Below are positions 16,250-25,417 of a stretch of DNA of 49,792 nt, in pieces (positions within the stretch are counted from its first letter, which is position 1; the number at the start of each line of letters is the position of its first letter). This DNA comes from an uncultured Clostridia bacterium. GTDB taxonomy: Bacteria; Bacillota; Clostridia; Christensenellales; UBA1242. Made by a program: the position numbers and the translations under genes. The notes beneath the pieces were generated by a model. The model was not told the DNA's origin, did not search any database, and saw only the letters and a list, made by a program, of their open reading frames with translations. The stretch lies in NCBI GenBank assembly GCA_944372585.1, contig CALVZQ010000008.1, forward strand, positions 1-49,792, written 5' to 3'.

Positions 16250-16618
16250 ATGGTACAACCTCAAACAAGACTTAAAGTTGCTGACAACACAGGTGCTAAA
16301 GAAATTATGTGTATCAGAGTTCTTGGTGGTTCTTTTAGAAGAAGTGGTAACATCGGTGATGTTATTGTTGCTTCTGTTAAGAAAGCTATACCTGGTGGCA
16401 GCGTAAAGAAAGGCGATGTTGTTAAAGCAGTTATTGTTAGAACTACCAAAGGTTTGAACAGAACTGACGGTTCTCATATCCGTTTCGACGACAACGCCGC
16501 TGTGATTATTGACAATCAAAAACAACCAAAGGGCACTCGTGTGTTTGGACCTATTGCAAGAGAACTTCGTGACAAAGGTTACATGAAAATCATTTCTCTC
16601 GCACCAGAAGTTATTTAA
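16250..16618 (+). CDS. rplN: 50S ribosomal protein L14
   Basis: L14 (122 residues) forms an intersubunit bridge and a docking site for Rsf[19 protein letters not shown] and the C-terminal [15 protein letters not shown] are canonical. Ribosome site GGAGGAG. Confidence 0.97.
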   Translation: MVQPQTRLKVADNTGAKEIMCIRVLGGSFRRSGNIGDVIVASVKKAIPGGSVKKGDVVKAVIVRTTKGLNRTDGSHIRFDDNAAVIIDNQKQPKGTRVFGPIARELRDKGYMKIISLAPEVI

Positions 16619-16633
16619 AAGGAGAGCGTCAAA

Positions 16634-17155
16634 ATGAGCAATACAGTTAAGAAAGGCGATACCGTTTTGGTTATCACAGGAAAAGATAAAGGTAAAACCG
16701 GTAAAGTTTTAGATGTTTTCCCTAAAGATAACAAGGTTTTGGTTGACGGTGTCAACATTGTGACAAAACACAAGAAAGCAAGAAAACAAAATGAAAAGAG
16801 CGAAATCGTTAAGAAAACTGCTCCAATCAACATTTCAAATGTTATGGTTGTTTGTGGAACTTGTGGAAAAGCAACAAGAGTTGCTCACAAAGAAATCAAT
16901 GGAAAGAAAGTTAGAGTTTGCAAAAAATGTTCAGCTTCTCTTGACAAAGAATTTGTGAAAGCAACAAAGAAAGAAGCAAAGAAGAACATTGCTTCTGCAA
17001 AAGCTGAAGAACCTGCAAAGGCAAAGAAAGAAACTTCAGCAAAGAAAACAACAGCAAAAGCAGAAAAGGCTGTTGAAACAAAAACTACAAAAGAGGCTAG
17101 CACCTCAACAACTAAAAAGTCGACAAAAAAACCTTCTGCTAAAACAGAAGCATAA
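16634..17155 (+). CDS. rplX: 50S ribosomal protein L24 with a long basic tail
   Basis: Residues 1-102 are a normal L24: KOW motif (KGDTVLVITGKDKGKTGKV), and a CxxC near 75-78 plus CKKC at about 96-99 that could bind zinc. L24 starts 50S assembly. Bacterial L24 is usually about 103 residues; here 70 more follow, almost all Lys, Ala, Thr and Glu, low in complexity. The tail is probably disordered and may contact rRNA at the tunnel exit. No frameshift is seen. Confidence 0.95.
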   Translation: MSNTVKKGDTVLVITGKDKGKTGKVLDVFPKDNKVLVDGVNIVTKHKKARKQNEKSEIVKKTAPINISNVMVVCGTCGKATRVAHKEINGKKVRVCKKCSASLDKEFVKATKKEAKKNIASAKAEEPAKAKKETSAKKTTAKAEKAVETKTTKEASTSTTKKSTKKPSAKTEA

Positions 17156-17166
17156 GGTGGTGAAAG

Positions 17167-17715
17167 ATGAAAGAACAAAACCAAACAGCAAAACGCTATA
17201 AAGAAGAAATTGTTCCACAACTCATCAAAGAGTTTGGATACAACAACGTTAATGAAGTTCCAAAACTTGTTAAAATCGTTTTGAACATGGGACTTGGTGA
17301 TGTTAAAGACAATTCAAAAAGTTTTAACACTGCCGTTGAAGAATTAACTTTGATTGCTGGTCAGAAACCTGTTGCAACAAAAGCTAAGAAAGCGATTTCA
17401 AACTTTAAGGTTAGAGCAGGAATGAAGATTGGTGCAAAAGTTACTCTTCGTGGAAAGAGAATGTATGAATTCTTTGACAGACTTGTTGGAATTGCTCTTC
17501 CAAGAGTTAGAGACTTCAGAGGAATTTCTGATAAGTCTTTTGATGGAAGAGGAAACTATTCAATGGGCGTTAAAGAACAACTTATCTTCCCTGAAATTTC
17601 TTACGATAAAGTAGAAAAAATCAGAGGTCTTGATATATCTTTTATTACCACTGCAAAAACTGATGCAGAAGCAAAAGCACTTTTGAAGGCACTTGGTTTG
17701 CCTTTTGCTAGATAG
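17167..17715 (+). CDS. rplE: 50S ribosomal protein L5
   Basis: L5 (182 residues) binds 5S rRNA in the central protuberance. [32 protein letters not shown] and [17 protein letters not shown] are diagnostic. Standard length; GGTGGTGA ribosome site. Confidence 0.97.
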   Translation: MKEQNQTAKRYKEEIVPQLIKEFGYNNVNEVPKLVKIVLNMGLGDVKDNSKSFNTAVEELTLIAGQKPVATKAKKAISNFKVRAGMKIGAKVTLRGKRMYEFFDRLVGIALPRVRDFRGISDKSFDGRGNYSMGVKEQLIFPEISYDKVEKIRGLDISFITTAKTDAEAKALLKALGLPFAR

Positions 17716-17726
17716 GAGGAAAGTTC

Positions 17727-17912
17727 ATGGCAAAGAAATCATTAATTGCAAAACAAAAAAGAACATCTAAATACAAATCAAGAGAATACACTCGTTGCTC
17801 TATCTGTGGCAGACCTCACGCAGTGCTTCGTAAATATGGCATTTGCAGAATTTGTTTTAGAGAAATGGCTAACCGCGGGGAAATTCCTGGCGTGAAAAAG
17901 TCAAGTTGGTAA
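17727..17912 (+). CDS. rpsN: 30S ribosomal protein S14, zinc-binding type
   Basis: This 61-residue S14 is the short zinc form. Four cysteines (CSIC at about 23-26 and CRIC at about 39-42) form the zinc ribbon. This type is usual in Clostridia and Bacilli. Preceded by AGGAGG. Confidence 0.96.
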   Translation: MAKKSLIAKQKRTSKYKSREYTRCSICGRPHAVLRKYGICRICFREMANRGEIPGVKKSSW

Positions 17913-17922
17913 GGAGGGAATT

Positions 17923-18321
17923 ATGTTCGTTACAGACCCAATTGCAGATATGTTGACTCGTCTTAGAAATGCTATCGGTGCAAAACACAAGACTGTTGAA
18001 ATCCCTGCATCAAGAGAAAAATTAGAAATCATTAAAATACTTTTGGACGAAGGTTACATTTCAGAATACAAACTTGTTGACGCTGGTTCTTTCAAAAATA
18101 TTCAAGTTACACTTAAATATGATGAAGAAGGACAAAGTGTTATCCAAGGTTTGAAGAGAATTTCAAAACCTGGTCTTCGTATCTATTCTGACAAAGAACA
18201 TCTTCCAAAGGTTATAAGCGGGCTTGGAATTGCCATTATTTCGACAAACAAAGGAATTGTAACTGACAAAGTTGCAAGAAGTTTGAATGTTGGTGGCGAA
18301 GTTCTCGCTTATGTATGGTAA
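17923..18321 (+). CDS. rpsH: 30S ribosomal protein S8
   Basis: S8 (132 residues) binds helix 21 of 16S rRNA and represses spc operons in some bacteria. [14 protein letters not shown] at the start and [16 protein letters not shown] at the end identify it. AAGGAGG ribosome site. Confidence 0.96.
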   Translation: MFVTDPIADMLTRLRNAIGAKHKTVEIPASREKLEIIKILLDEGYISEYKLVDAGSFKNIQVTLKYDEEGQSVIQGLKRISKPGLRIYSDKEHLPKVISGLGIAIISTNKGIVTDKVARSLNVGGEVLAYVW

Positions 18322-18332
18322 GGAGGTGCATT

Positions 18333-18875
18333 ATGTCAAGAATAGGAAATAAACCAGTTAAACTTGAAAATGGTGCCACTTTTGCCAGAAATGGAGATGA
18401 AATTGTTGTCACAGGACCAAAGGGAACTTTGACACAAGCAATCGACAAGGGTATCAAAACAGAAGTTAAAGACAATGAAGTTCACTTCACATATGAGAAA
18501 GAGGACCTCAACGCAAAGCAAGGACTTTACAGAGCGCTTGTTCACAACATGGTTGTTGGTGTGACAAAAGGCTGGGACAAGAAACTTGTTATTGCCGGAG
18601 TTGGTTATAAAGCACAAGTTTCTGGAAACAAACTTGTTATGGGACTTGGCTATTCTCACCCAATCGAAGTTGAAATTCCTTCTGATTTGAAAGTTACTTG
18701 CCCATCTGTTACTGAAATCGTTGTTTCAGGAATTGATAGACATAAAGTTGGACAATTTAGTGCTGTTATTAGAAGCAAAAGACCTTATGAACCTTATCAT
18801 GGATATGGTGTTCACTATGATGGAGAACCACTTGTTAGAAAAGTTGGTAAAGCATCTGGTAAGGGTAAGAAGTAG
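18333..18875 (+). CDS. rplF: 50S ribosomal protein L6
   Basis: L6 (180 residues) lies near the factor-binding site. The start at 18333 (MSRIGNKPV) follows AAGGAGGTG at the right distance and has the family's first residues; a longer frame overlapping rpsH is not needed. KSKRPYEPYHGYGVHYDGE marks the C-terminus. Confidence 0.96.
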   Translation: MSRIGNKPVKLENGATFARNGDEIVVTGPKGTLTQAIDKGIKTEVKDNEVHFTYEKEDLNAKQGLYRALVHNMVVGVTKGWDKKLVIAGVGYKAQVSGNKLVMGLGYSHPIEVEIPSDLKVTCPSVTEIVVSGIDRHKVGQFSAVIRSKRPYEPYHGYGVHYDGEPLVRKVGKASGKGKK

Positions 18876-18889
18876 GAGGAGATTGAGAG

Positions 18890-19258
18890 ATGATTACTGT
18901 TAAAGATAAGAATAAAGACAGACAAGTTCGTCATGCAAGAGTTAGAAGAACAGTTGTTGGAACTTCCGAAAGACCAAGACTTAATGTCTACAGAAGTCTT
19001 AACAACATCTATGTTCAAGTCATCGATGACTCAAAGGGCGAAACTCTTGTTTCTGCTTCCACTCTTGACAAAGAAATTGCCGAAATGATCAAAGGTAAGA
19101 CAAAAACTGAAGCAGCTAAGATCGTTGGTGAAGTTATTGGCAAAAGAGCAAAAGAAAAGAAAATCAAGGAAGTCGTTTTTGATAGGGGTGGATATCTCTA
19201 CACTGGACGAGTTCAGGCAGTCGCTGATGGTGCAAGAGCATCAGGACTCAAATTTTAG
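18890..19258 (+). CDS. rplR: 50S ribosomal protein L18
   Basis: L18 (122 residues) binds 5S rRNA with L5. [20 protein letters not shown] and the C-terminal [20 protein letters not shown] are canonical. The stop TAG overlaps the GGAGG site of rpsE. Confidence 0.96.
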   Translation: MITVKDKNKDRQVRHARVRRTVVGTSERPRLNVYRSLNNIYVQVIDDSKGETLVSASTLDKEIAEMIKGKTKTEAAKIVGEVIGKRAKEKKIKEVVFDRGGYLYTGRVQAVADGARASGLKF

Positions 19259-19267
19259 GAGGAAATC

Positions 19268-19819
19268 ATGGCAGAAGAAATTAAGAATAAAAAAGAAGAT
19301 AGACCTCAAAAAAACAACCGTCGTGAAAGACCTGTTAAGAAAGAAGACGATGGAATGGACAAAAGACTTGTTCATGTTCGTCGTGTAACTAAGGTTGTTA
19401 AAGGTGGTAGAACCATGCGTTTCTCCGCTCTTGTTGTTATTGGTGACGGCAAGGGTAACGTTGGAATGGGAATTGGCAAAGCTAATGAAGTTCCAAACGC
19501 TATTGACAAAGCAACTGTTGTTGCAAAGAAAAATATGAAGAAAGTTGCTATCGTTGAAGGGACAATTCCTCATGAAACAATTGGAAAATTCAGCACAACA
19601 AAGATTTTGATGCTTCCTGCTGAAGAAGGTCACGGAGTTATCGCTGGTGGTGCTGCGAGAGCAGTTTTGGAAGTTGCTGGCGTTAAGAACATTGTGACAA
19701 AGATTCACGGCTCAACAAACAGAATCAACGTTGTTAGAGCAACTATGAATGGGCTTCTTTCTCTTAAGACAAGAGAAGAAATTGCTGCACGTCGTGGCAA
19801 AAAGCCTGAGGAAATTTAA
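19268..19819 (+). CDS. rpsE: 30S ribosomal protein S5
   Basis: S5 (183 residues) works in decoding fidelity and mRNA unwinding. Basic, Lys/Glu-rich N-terminus (1-35), then [19 protein letters not shown] and [13 protein letters not shown]. Length slightly above average because of the N-terminal extension. Confidence 0.96.
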   Translation: MAEEIKNKKEDRPQKNNRRERPVKKEDDGMDKRLVHVRRVTKVVKGGRTMRFSALVVIGDGKGNVGMGIGKANEVPNAIDKATVVAKKNMKKVAIVEGTIPHETIGKFSTTKILMLPAEEGHGVIAGGAARAVLEVAGVKNIVTKIHGSTNRINVVRATMNGLLSLKTREEIAARRGKKPEEI

Positions 19820-19831
19820 TCGGAGGGCGTC

Positions 19832-20020
19832 ATGAAAAAAGGAAAAACATTGAAAGTTACTTGGGTTAGAAGTGCGATTGGTTACAACAAAAACCAAATG
19901 AAAATCATGGAAGCCCTTGGTTTCAAAAAACTTAATCAAACTAGAATATTGCCAGACAACGAGAGCATTCGTGGAAGTTTGTTCCATGTAAAGCATCTTG
20001 TTGAAGTGGTTGAAGAGTAA
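19832..20020 (+). CDS. rpmD: 50S ribosomal protein L30
   Basis: L30 (62 residues) is a small bacterial-type form. KVTWVRSAIGYNKNQ and the final VKHLVEVVE are typical. Start supported by GGAGGG. Confidence 0.94.
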   Translation: MKKGKTLKVTWVRSAIGYNKNQMKIMEALGFKKLNQTRILPDNESIRGSLFHVKHLVEVVEE

Positions 20021-20030
20021 GGAGGGCAAT

Positions 20031-20480
20031 ATGAAATTAGAAAATCTTAAACCTGCCGAAGGCTCTACAACTAAAAAAGTTAGAGTTGGTCGTGGTATCG
20101 GCTCTGGAATTGGTAAAACTTCTGGAAAAGGTCACAAAGGACAATGGGCTAGAAGTGGTGGCGGAGTTAAGGCCGGATTTGAAGGAGGAAACATTCCTCT
20201 CATCAGAAAACTTCCTATTCGTGGTTTTAACAATGCAAACTACAAAAAAGTTTATTCAACTGTAAATGTTGGAGATTTGGAAATTTTTGAACCAAACACA
20301 GTTATCACAGAAGAACTTTTGTATGAATACAGAGTTGTTGGAAAAAGAGCACCTTATGGGCTTAAAGTTCTTGGCAATGGAGAGATCACAAAACCTCTCA
20401 CAATTAAGGCTAAGAAAGCAACAAAATCTGCTATTGAAAAAATTGAAAAAGCAGGTGGAAAAATCGAAATAGAGGAGTAA
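20031..20480 (+). CDS. rplO: 50S ribosomal protein L15
   Basis: L15 (149 residues) is a late-assembly protein. I place the start at 20031, after AAGGAGGGC, giving MKLENLKPAEG; the Gly/Lys/Arg-rich stretch RVGRGIGSGIGKTSGKGHKG follows. Four bases separate it from secY, with GAGG in its last codons. Confidence 0.96.
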   Translation: MKLENLKPAEGSTTKKVRVGRGIGSGIGKTSGKGHKGQWARSGGGVKAGFEGGNIPLIRKLPIRGFNNANYKKVYSTVNVGDLEIFEPNTVITEELLYEYRVVGKRAPYGLKVLGNGEITKPLTIKAKKATKSAIEKIEKAGGKIEIEE

Positions 20481-20483
20481 TTT

Positions 20484-21785
20484 ATGTTTAAAACTCTCGT
20501 AAATGCTTTTAAAATAAAAGATTTGAGGAAGAAAATTCTCATCACTTTAGGCTTGCTCATACTTTTCAGAGTGGGTTGTGCTTTGGTTTGCCCTGGTTTT
20601 GATTTGTCAGGGGCAATTGAAGACAGCACAAGCAGTTCTGACGGTTTCACTTTTTTCTCTTTGATGAACTTGCTTAGTGGTGATGCTTTGTCAAACGGTT
20701 CAATTCTGGCACTTGGTGTTTCGCCATATATCACTGCCTCGATTGTCATTCAGTTGCTCACCGTTGCAATTCCAAAACTTGAAAGTTTGTCAAGACAAGG
20801 CGAAGACGGAAGAAGAAAAATCACTTTCTATACACGTGTTTGTGCATTGGTTTTAGCTCTTGCTCAAGCAATTGGAATTGTGGTTTCTTTCCAAGATTAT
20901 ATTGCGACAAACTTGAATATGCCAACATGGTTGATCATGACAGGAATTGTTTTGATTTTGACTGCTGGTGGAATGTTCACAGTTTGGCTTGGTGAAAAGA
21001 TAACACAAATTGGTGTTGGAAACGGAATGAGTTTGCTCATTTTTGTTGGTATCATTTCATCTTCAGCATCAGGGATATCAAGCGCAATCTCACAAGTTGG
21101 TGAAGACATTACAAATCTTTGGATGGTCATCATCTATCTTGTTGCATTGGTGTTGATTTTTGGACTTATCGTTTTCATTGATTCATCAGAAAGAAGAGTT
21201 GGCGTCAAATATGCAAAACAAATCAAGGGAAGAAAGATGTATGGTGGACAAGACACATTCATTCCAATCAAATTGAATGCTTCAGGTGTTATGCCAATCA
21301 TCTTTGCAACTTCACTTTTGACATTGCCTCAACTTATCATGAGCATCGTTCCATCTTGGGAAGGAGCACTTAATTGGTATAACACATACCTTGGAACAAA
21401 CTCTTGGGTGTATATCGTTCTGCTTGCCATTCTCATCTTTGCGTTCGCATTCTTCTATGCTCAAATCACATTTGACACAGATGACATTTCAAGACGTATG
21501 CAACAGCAGGGTGGTTTCATTCCGGGAATTAGACCTGGAAAAACAACATCTGATTACCTTAGAAAGATTTCTAAGAGAATCACATTGTTTGGTGCAGTGT
21601 TCTTGGCATTTATTGCTTTGATTCCATCTTTGACATTCAAAGCAATTGATGATTACACATTGACAAGTCTTATCAACGCTTTCAGCACAACAGGACTTAT
21701 GATTATTGTTTCCGTTGCGTTGGAATTTGACAAGAGTCTTGAAGCACAAATGCTTATGAGAAACTATAAAGGTTTTCTTAATTAA
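20484..21785 (+). CDS. secY: protein translocase subunit SecY
   Basis: SecY (433 residues, ten membrane helices) is the channel of the Sec translocon. Recognisable blocks are ITASIVIQLL (about 87-96), the plug region after helix 1, and FAFFYAQITFDTDDISRRMQQQGGFIPGIRPG (about 316-347, cytoplasmic loop and helix 8). Standard length. It is translationally linked to rplO, as in most Firmicutes spc operons. Confidence 0.97.
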   Translation: MFKTLVNAFKIKDLRKKILITLGLLILFRVGCALVCPGFDLSGAIEDSTSSSDGFTFFSLMNLLSGDALSNGSILALGVSPYITASIVIQLLTVAIPKLESLSRQGEDGRRKITFYTRVCALVLALAQAIGIVVSFQDYIATNLNMPTWLIMTGIVLILTAGGMFTVWLGEKITQIGVGNGMSLLIFVGIISSSASGISSAISQVGEDITNLWMVIIYLVALVLIFGLIVFIDSSERRVGVKYAKQIKGRKMYGGQDTFIPIKLNASGVMPIIFATSLLTLPQLIMSIVPSWEGALNWYNTYLGTNSWVYIVLLAILIFAFAFFYAQITFDTDDISRRMQQQGGFIPGIRPGKTTSDYLRKISKRITLFGAVFLAFIALIPSLTFKAIDDYTLTSLINAFSTTGLMIIVSVALEFDKSLEAQMLMRNYKGFLN

Positions 21786-21891
21786 GCAGTAAATGTTTGA
21801 AAAACTAGACTTAAATTCAAACAAATTTGTGATGTAAAGGATTTTAAAGCAGCTGGTTATGCTAGACACTTTTAACAATATGGAGGTTTTT

Positions 21892-22512
21892 ATGAATATC
21901 ATATTGCTTGGTGCACCATTTTCTGGAAAAGGGACATTGGCTAGAAACATTGTTTCAGATTTCAATCTTGTGCAAATTTCTACTGGTGACCTTTTCCGTG
22001 AAAATATAAAAAATGGGACTGAAGTTGGGAATTTGGCCAAAAGTTATATGGACAAAGGTCAACTTGTTCCAGACAGTGTCACAATTTCAATGCTTAAAGA
22101 ACGCATTTCCAAAGATGACTGCAAGAAAGGTTTCATTCTTGACGGTTTTCCAAGGACAATTGAACAAGCAAAAGCGCTTGAAGGCATTGCAAAAATTGAT
22201 GCTGTTATCCAATTGGACGTTTCGTTTGATGAAATCAGACGCAGATGTCTTGGTAGAAGAACGTGCAGTAAATGTGGTGAGATTTACAACACTTCTACCT
22301 ATGATAAACCTACTTGCAAGTTGTGCGGTTCACCACTGTTCCAAAGAGATGACGATAATTTGGAAACGGTCAACAATCGTCTGGAAGTTTATGAAAAAAT
22401 GACAGCACCACTCATAAACTTCTACGCTGATAGGTTGTTTGTGATTGAAGGAAAAGAAACCCCTCAAGAAACATACGAACCTGTGAAAAACTTTTTGAAA
22501 GGGAGAATATAA
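21892..22512 (+). CDS. adk: adenylate kinase
   Basis: Adenylate kinase (206 residues) interconverts ATP, ADP and AMP. The P-loop is GAPFSGKGT (7-15), slightly altered from the usual GxPGAGKGT but with the key Gly and Lys. DGFPRTIEQA follows, and the LID domain has four cysteines (CSKC, CKLC at about 127-130 and 147-150) that bind zinc, as in Gram-positive enzymes. The start at 21892 follows TGGAGG; an in-frame ATG 33 bases upstream is less likely. 106 bases separate it from secY. Confidence 0.96.
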   Translation: MNIILLGAPFSGKGTLARNIVSDFNLVQISTGDLFRENIKNGTEVGNLAKSYMDKGQLVPDSVTISMLKERISKDDCKKGFILDGFPRTIEQAKALEGIAKIDAVIQLDVSFDEIRRRCLGRRTCSKCGEIYNTSTYDKPTCKLCGSPLFQRDDDNLETVNNRLEVYEKMTAPLINFYADRLFVIEGKETPQETYEPVKNFLKGRI

Positions 22513-22513
22513 G

Positions 22514-23284
22514 TTGATTCAAAAAACACCTGCAGAAATTGTGTTAATCAAAAAAGCATGTGAAATAACTCGTGACGCTCTTATATACGCCAAAAGCCTT
22601 ATAAAGCCAGGAGTTTCTACTTTTGATATTGACAAATCTCTAGAAAAGTTTATAATAGATAGTGGTGGTTCGCCTGCCTGTCTTGGCTATGAAGGCTATC
22701 CGGCTGCAACATGCATTTCTGTCAATGAAATGGTTGTTCATGGCATTCCTAGCAAAGACATCATTTTGAAAGAAGGCGACATTGTCAGTGTCGACATTGT
22801 GGTTGCCTATAAAGGCTATCACGGCGATGCTACAAGGACCTTTCCTGTCGGTGAGATTAGCGAAGAGAAAAAGAAACTGATCAGAATCACCAAAGAATGT
22901 TTCTTCAAAGGTATTGAAAACATCAGAGTTGGTGACAGACTTGGAAAACTTTCTCATGCCATTCAAACTCATGCAGAGAGCAACGGATTTTCGGTTGTCC
23001 GTGAACTTTGTGGACATGGAATTGGTCGAAGAATGCATGAAGCACCATCGGTTCTTAACTTCGGAAAGGAAACAGATGGGCCAGTCATTGCAGAAAATGC
23101 CGTTCTTGCGATTGAACCAATGATTAATGCTGGAAAGAAAGAAATTGGCATGCTTAGTGATGGTTGGGGAATTGTCACCCGTGATGGCAAACCTTCAGCG
23201 CATTACGAAAATACCGTTCTTTTCACTCGAAGTGGACCTCAAGTTTTAACCTTGGAGAATGATGATGAATTTGCAAGAAGGTGA
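22514..23284 (+). CDS. map: methionine aminopeptidase
   Basis: Type I MetAP (256 residues) removes the initiator Met from new proteins. The metal ligands are visible: Asp in SVDIVVAYKGYHGDATRTF (two Asp), His in GHGIG, Glu in AIEPM and the final Glu near YENTV. It begins at TTG two bases after the adk stop, with GGGAGA upstream. Its 3' end overlaps the KOW-protein gene. Confidence 0.95.
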   Translation: MIQKTPAEIVLIKKACEITRDALIYAKSLIKPGVSTFDIDKSLEKFIIDSGGSPACLGYEGYPAATCISVNEMVVHGIPSKDIILKEGDIVSVDIVVAYKGYHGDATRTFPVGEISEEKKKLIRITKECFFKGIENIRVGDRLGKLSHAIQTHAESNGFSVVRELCGHGIGRRMHEAPSVLNFGKETDGPVIAENAVLAIEPMINAGKKEIGMLSDGWGIVTRDGKPSAHYENTVLFTRSGPQVLTLENDDEFARR

Positions 23285-23540
23285 TGTTGTTGTCGCTACG
23301 GCAGGAAAAGAAAAAAATCAGATTTTCGTTGTTCTTGAAACTGATGGCAAATTTTGCTATATAGTTGATGGAAAACGCTTAAAAATGACTAAACCGAAGA
23401 AAAAAAGCCTGAAACATGTCCAGAAGGCTTCCAAAATTGGGTTTGATGCGCAGAAACTCAAATCTGGACAAGAAAATGTCAATGCGGAAATTAGAAAATT
23501 TTTAAAAGAAAGGAGCCTTATATGTCCAAAGAAGACGTAA
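23265..23540 (+). CDS. oapB: KOW-domain RNA-binding protein, probable OapB
   Basis: A 91-residue basic protein lies between map and infA, a position kept in many Firmicutes. The N-terminal half has a KOW/L14e-like strand pattern ([20 protein letters not shown], then [11 protein letters not shown]), and residues 37-55 are Lys-rich. From the literature as I recall it, OapB, which binds OLE RNA tightly, is this KOW-type protein. An OLE-like RNA and OapA-like gene are 15 kb upstream, which supports the name. Three ATGs compete; 23265 has the best spacing to GGAG. It overlaps map and infA. Confidence 0.68.
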   Translation: MNLQEGDVVVATAGKEKNQIFVVLETDGKFCYIVDGKRLKMTKPKKKSLKHVQKASKIGFDAQKLKSGQENVNAEIRKFLKERSLICPKKT

Positions 23541-23743
23541 TTGAATTTGAGGGAGTGGTCACAGAAGTTTTGCCAAGTATGACTTTCAAAGTCACACTTT
23601 CAAATGGGCATGTCATCACAGCCTATATTTCTGGAAAACTCAGACAAAACTTCATCAGAATTATTGAAGGCGACAAAGTTAAAATTGAAATGAGTCCGTA
23701 TGACCTCTCTAAAGGAAGAATAACTTGGAGAGAAAAGGGTTAA
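23522..23743 (+). CDS. infA: translation initiation factor IF-1
   Basis: IF-1 (73 residues) is an OB-fold protein binding the 30S A site. [18 protein letters not shown], and the final [13 protein letters not shown], are canonical. Its start lies 19 bases inside the KOW gene, with AAAGGAG upstream. Confidence 0.97.
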   Translation: MSKEDVIEFEGVVTEVLPSMTFKVTLSNGHVITAYISGKLRQNFIRIIEGDKVKIEMSPYDLSKGRITWREKG

Positions 23744-23756
23744 AAAGGAGCAAAAA

Positions 23757-23873
23757 ATGAAAGTCAGAGCATCGGTTAAACCAATGTGTGATAAATGTAA
23801 AGTCATCAAAAGAGATGGAAAGGTTATGGTTATTTGTTCAAAGAGCAAAAAACACAAACAAACTCAAGGTTAA
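23757..23873 (+). CDS. rpmJ: 50S ribosomal protein L36
   Basis: This short gene encodes 38 residues: [15 protein letters not shown] at the start, then a third Cys at 27 and a His at 33, forming the zinc site. The bacterial standard is 37 residues with four residues between Cys27 and His; here there are five, so the zinc loop is one residue longer. AAAAGGAG ribosome site, 13 bases after infA. Confidence 0.95.
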   Translation: MKVRASVKPMCDKCKVIKRDGKVMVICSKSKKHKQTQG

Positions 23874-23884
23874 TTTGAGTTCCT

Positions 23885-23957
23885 TTGAAAATCTTTATCG
23901 ATTGCTTTATATTTAACAAACAAAAATTAGACAAAGGGCAATGCCCTCAAAAGGAGA
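23885..23957 (+). promoter_or_regulatory. internal promoter and leader hairpin before rpsM
   Basis: TTGAAA (23885-23890), 17-base spacer, TATATT (23908-23913) suggest an internal promoter. A short hairpin AGGGC-AAT-GCCCT follows at about 23936-23948, immediately before the AAAAGGAG ribosome site. A very similar hairpin precedes rplQ. Confidence 0.5.
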
Positions 23958-23963
23958 AAAATA

Positions 23964-24341
23964 ATGGCAAGAATTGCTGGTGTTGACCTTCCAAGAGATA
24001 AGAGATTGGAATATGGTTTGACTTATATTTATGGAATTGGCGTTGAAACTTCAAGAAATATCTGCAAAGAAACAGGAATTTCTATGGATATTCGTGTTAA
24101 AGATTTGACTGAAGACCAAGTTGCTAAACTCCGTAACTATATCGAACACAATCTCATGGTTGAAGGTGAACTTAAATCTAAAGTTAGTATGAACATCAAG
24201 AAACTCAATGAAATTGGGTGCTATCGTGGTATTCGCCACAGAAAAGGACTTCCTGTTCGTGGACAGAGCACAAAAAATAACGCTAGAACAAGAAAAGGTC
24301 CTAAGAAAATTGTTAGCGGAAGCTCTAAGAAAGGTAAGTAA
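23964..24341 (+). CDS. rpsM: 30S ribosomal protein S13
   Basis: S13 (125 residues) is in the 30S head and contacts P-site t[28 protein letters not shown] and the basic C-terminal tail [15 protein letters not shown] identify it. AAAAGGAG ribosome site. Confidence 0.97.
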   Translation: MARIAGVDLPRDKRLEYGLTYIYGIGVETSRNICKETGISMDIRVKDLTEDQVAKLRNYIEHNLMVEGELKSKVSMNIKKLNEIGCYRGIRHRKGLPVRGQSTKNNARTRKGPKKIVSGSSKKGK

Positions 24342-24353
24342 GAGGTGTGAACA

Positions 24354-24764
24354 ATGGCTAATGTAAAATCATCAGGAAAGAAAAAAACTGTTAAGACCAG
24401 AAAAAGAGTAAGCAGAAACATCGAAAAAGGTCAAGTTCATATCACGACCTCTTTCAACAACAACATTATCGTTTTCACTGACATGGAAGGTAATGTTATT
24501 TCTTCATGCTCATCTGGAAGACTTGGACTTAAAGGTTCCAAAAAGAGCACTCCATTTGCTGCTCAAACTTGTGTTGAAACAGCAGGGAAAGTTGCTCTTG
24601 ACAATGGAATGAAGTCTGTTGAAGTGTATGTTAAAGGACCAGGAAATGGTAGAGAAAGTGCAATCCGTTGTCTTTCAACTCTTGGTTTCAATGTAACACT
24701 CATTAAGGATGTTTCTCCAATCGCTCATAACGGTTGCAGACCTCCAAAAAGAAGAAGAGTTTAA
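24354..24764 (+). CDS. rpsK: 30S ribosomal protein S11
   Basis: S11 (136 residues) forms part of the 30S platform. [18 protein letters not shown] and the C-terminal [18 protein letters not shown] are canonical, including the Asn-Gly site that can become isoaspartate. Confidence 0.97.
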   Translation: MANVKSSGKKKTVKTRKRVSRNIEKGQVHITTSFNNNIIVFTDMEGNVISSCSSGRLGLKGSKKSTPFAAQTCVETAGKVALDNGMKSVEVYVKGPGNGRESAIRCLSTLGFNVTLIKDVSPIAHNGCRPPKRRRV

Positions 24765-24778
24765 AAGGAGAATAAAAA

Positions 24779-25399
24779 ATGGCAAGAACTATTGAACCTG
24801 ATTGCCGTCAATGTAGAAGAGAAGGACGTAAACTTTTCCTTAAAGGTGAAAGATGCACGACAAAGAAATGTGCAATGGAAAGAAGACCGGTTATCCCTGG
24901 ACAACATGGAGCTTCAAGAAAAAGAGTTACTGAATACGGACTTCAACTTCGTGAAAAACAAAAAGTTAAGAGAATGTACGGTATATTGGAAAAACAATTC
25001 AGAAAATATTACGAAGATGCTGTTAAGATGAAGGGTGTTACAGGTGCAAACATGTTATCCCTTATCGAAAGAAGACTCGACAATGTTATTTACAGAATGG
25101 GCATTGGAGCATCAAGAGCAGAATGTCGTCAAATCGTTAACCATGGACAAATTTGTGTCAATGGAAAACGTGTTACGATTGCATCTTACAGAGTTAAAGT
25201 TGGCGATGTGATTACAATCAAAGAAAACAAACAAGACCTTGAAATGTTTAAAGACCTTAAAGGTATGAAGATTGTTATGCCAAAATGGTTGGAATTCAAC
25301 ACTGAAACTTTGACAGGAAAAGTGCTTGCTCTTCCAGAAAGAGAAGATATTGATACAGACATCAAGGAACAACTTATTGTCGAATCATATTCGAGATAA
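24779..25399 (+). CDS. rpsD: 30S ribosomal protein S4, zinc-binding form
   Basis: S4 (206 residues) starts 30S assembly with 16S rRNA. Residues 1-35 carry four Cys (CRQC near 9-12, then two near 26-31), forming the zinc finger common in Clostridia. The S4 RNA-binding domain follows (RRLDNVIYRMGIGASRAECRQ, about 97-117). Confidence 0.97.
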   Translation: MARTIEPDCRQCRREGRKLFLKGERCTTKKCAMERRPVIPGQHGASRKRVTEYGLQLREKQKVKRMYGILEKQFRKYYEDAVKMKGVTGANMLSLIERRLDNVIYRMGIGASRAECRQIVNHGQICVNGKRVTIASYRVKVGDVITIKENKQDLEMFKDLKGMKIVMPKWLEFNTETLTGKVLALPEREDIDTDIKEQLIVESYSR

Positions 25400-25417
25400 T
25401 ATTAGGGGGATTTTAAT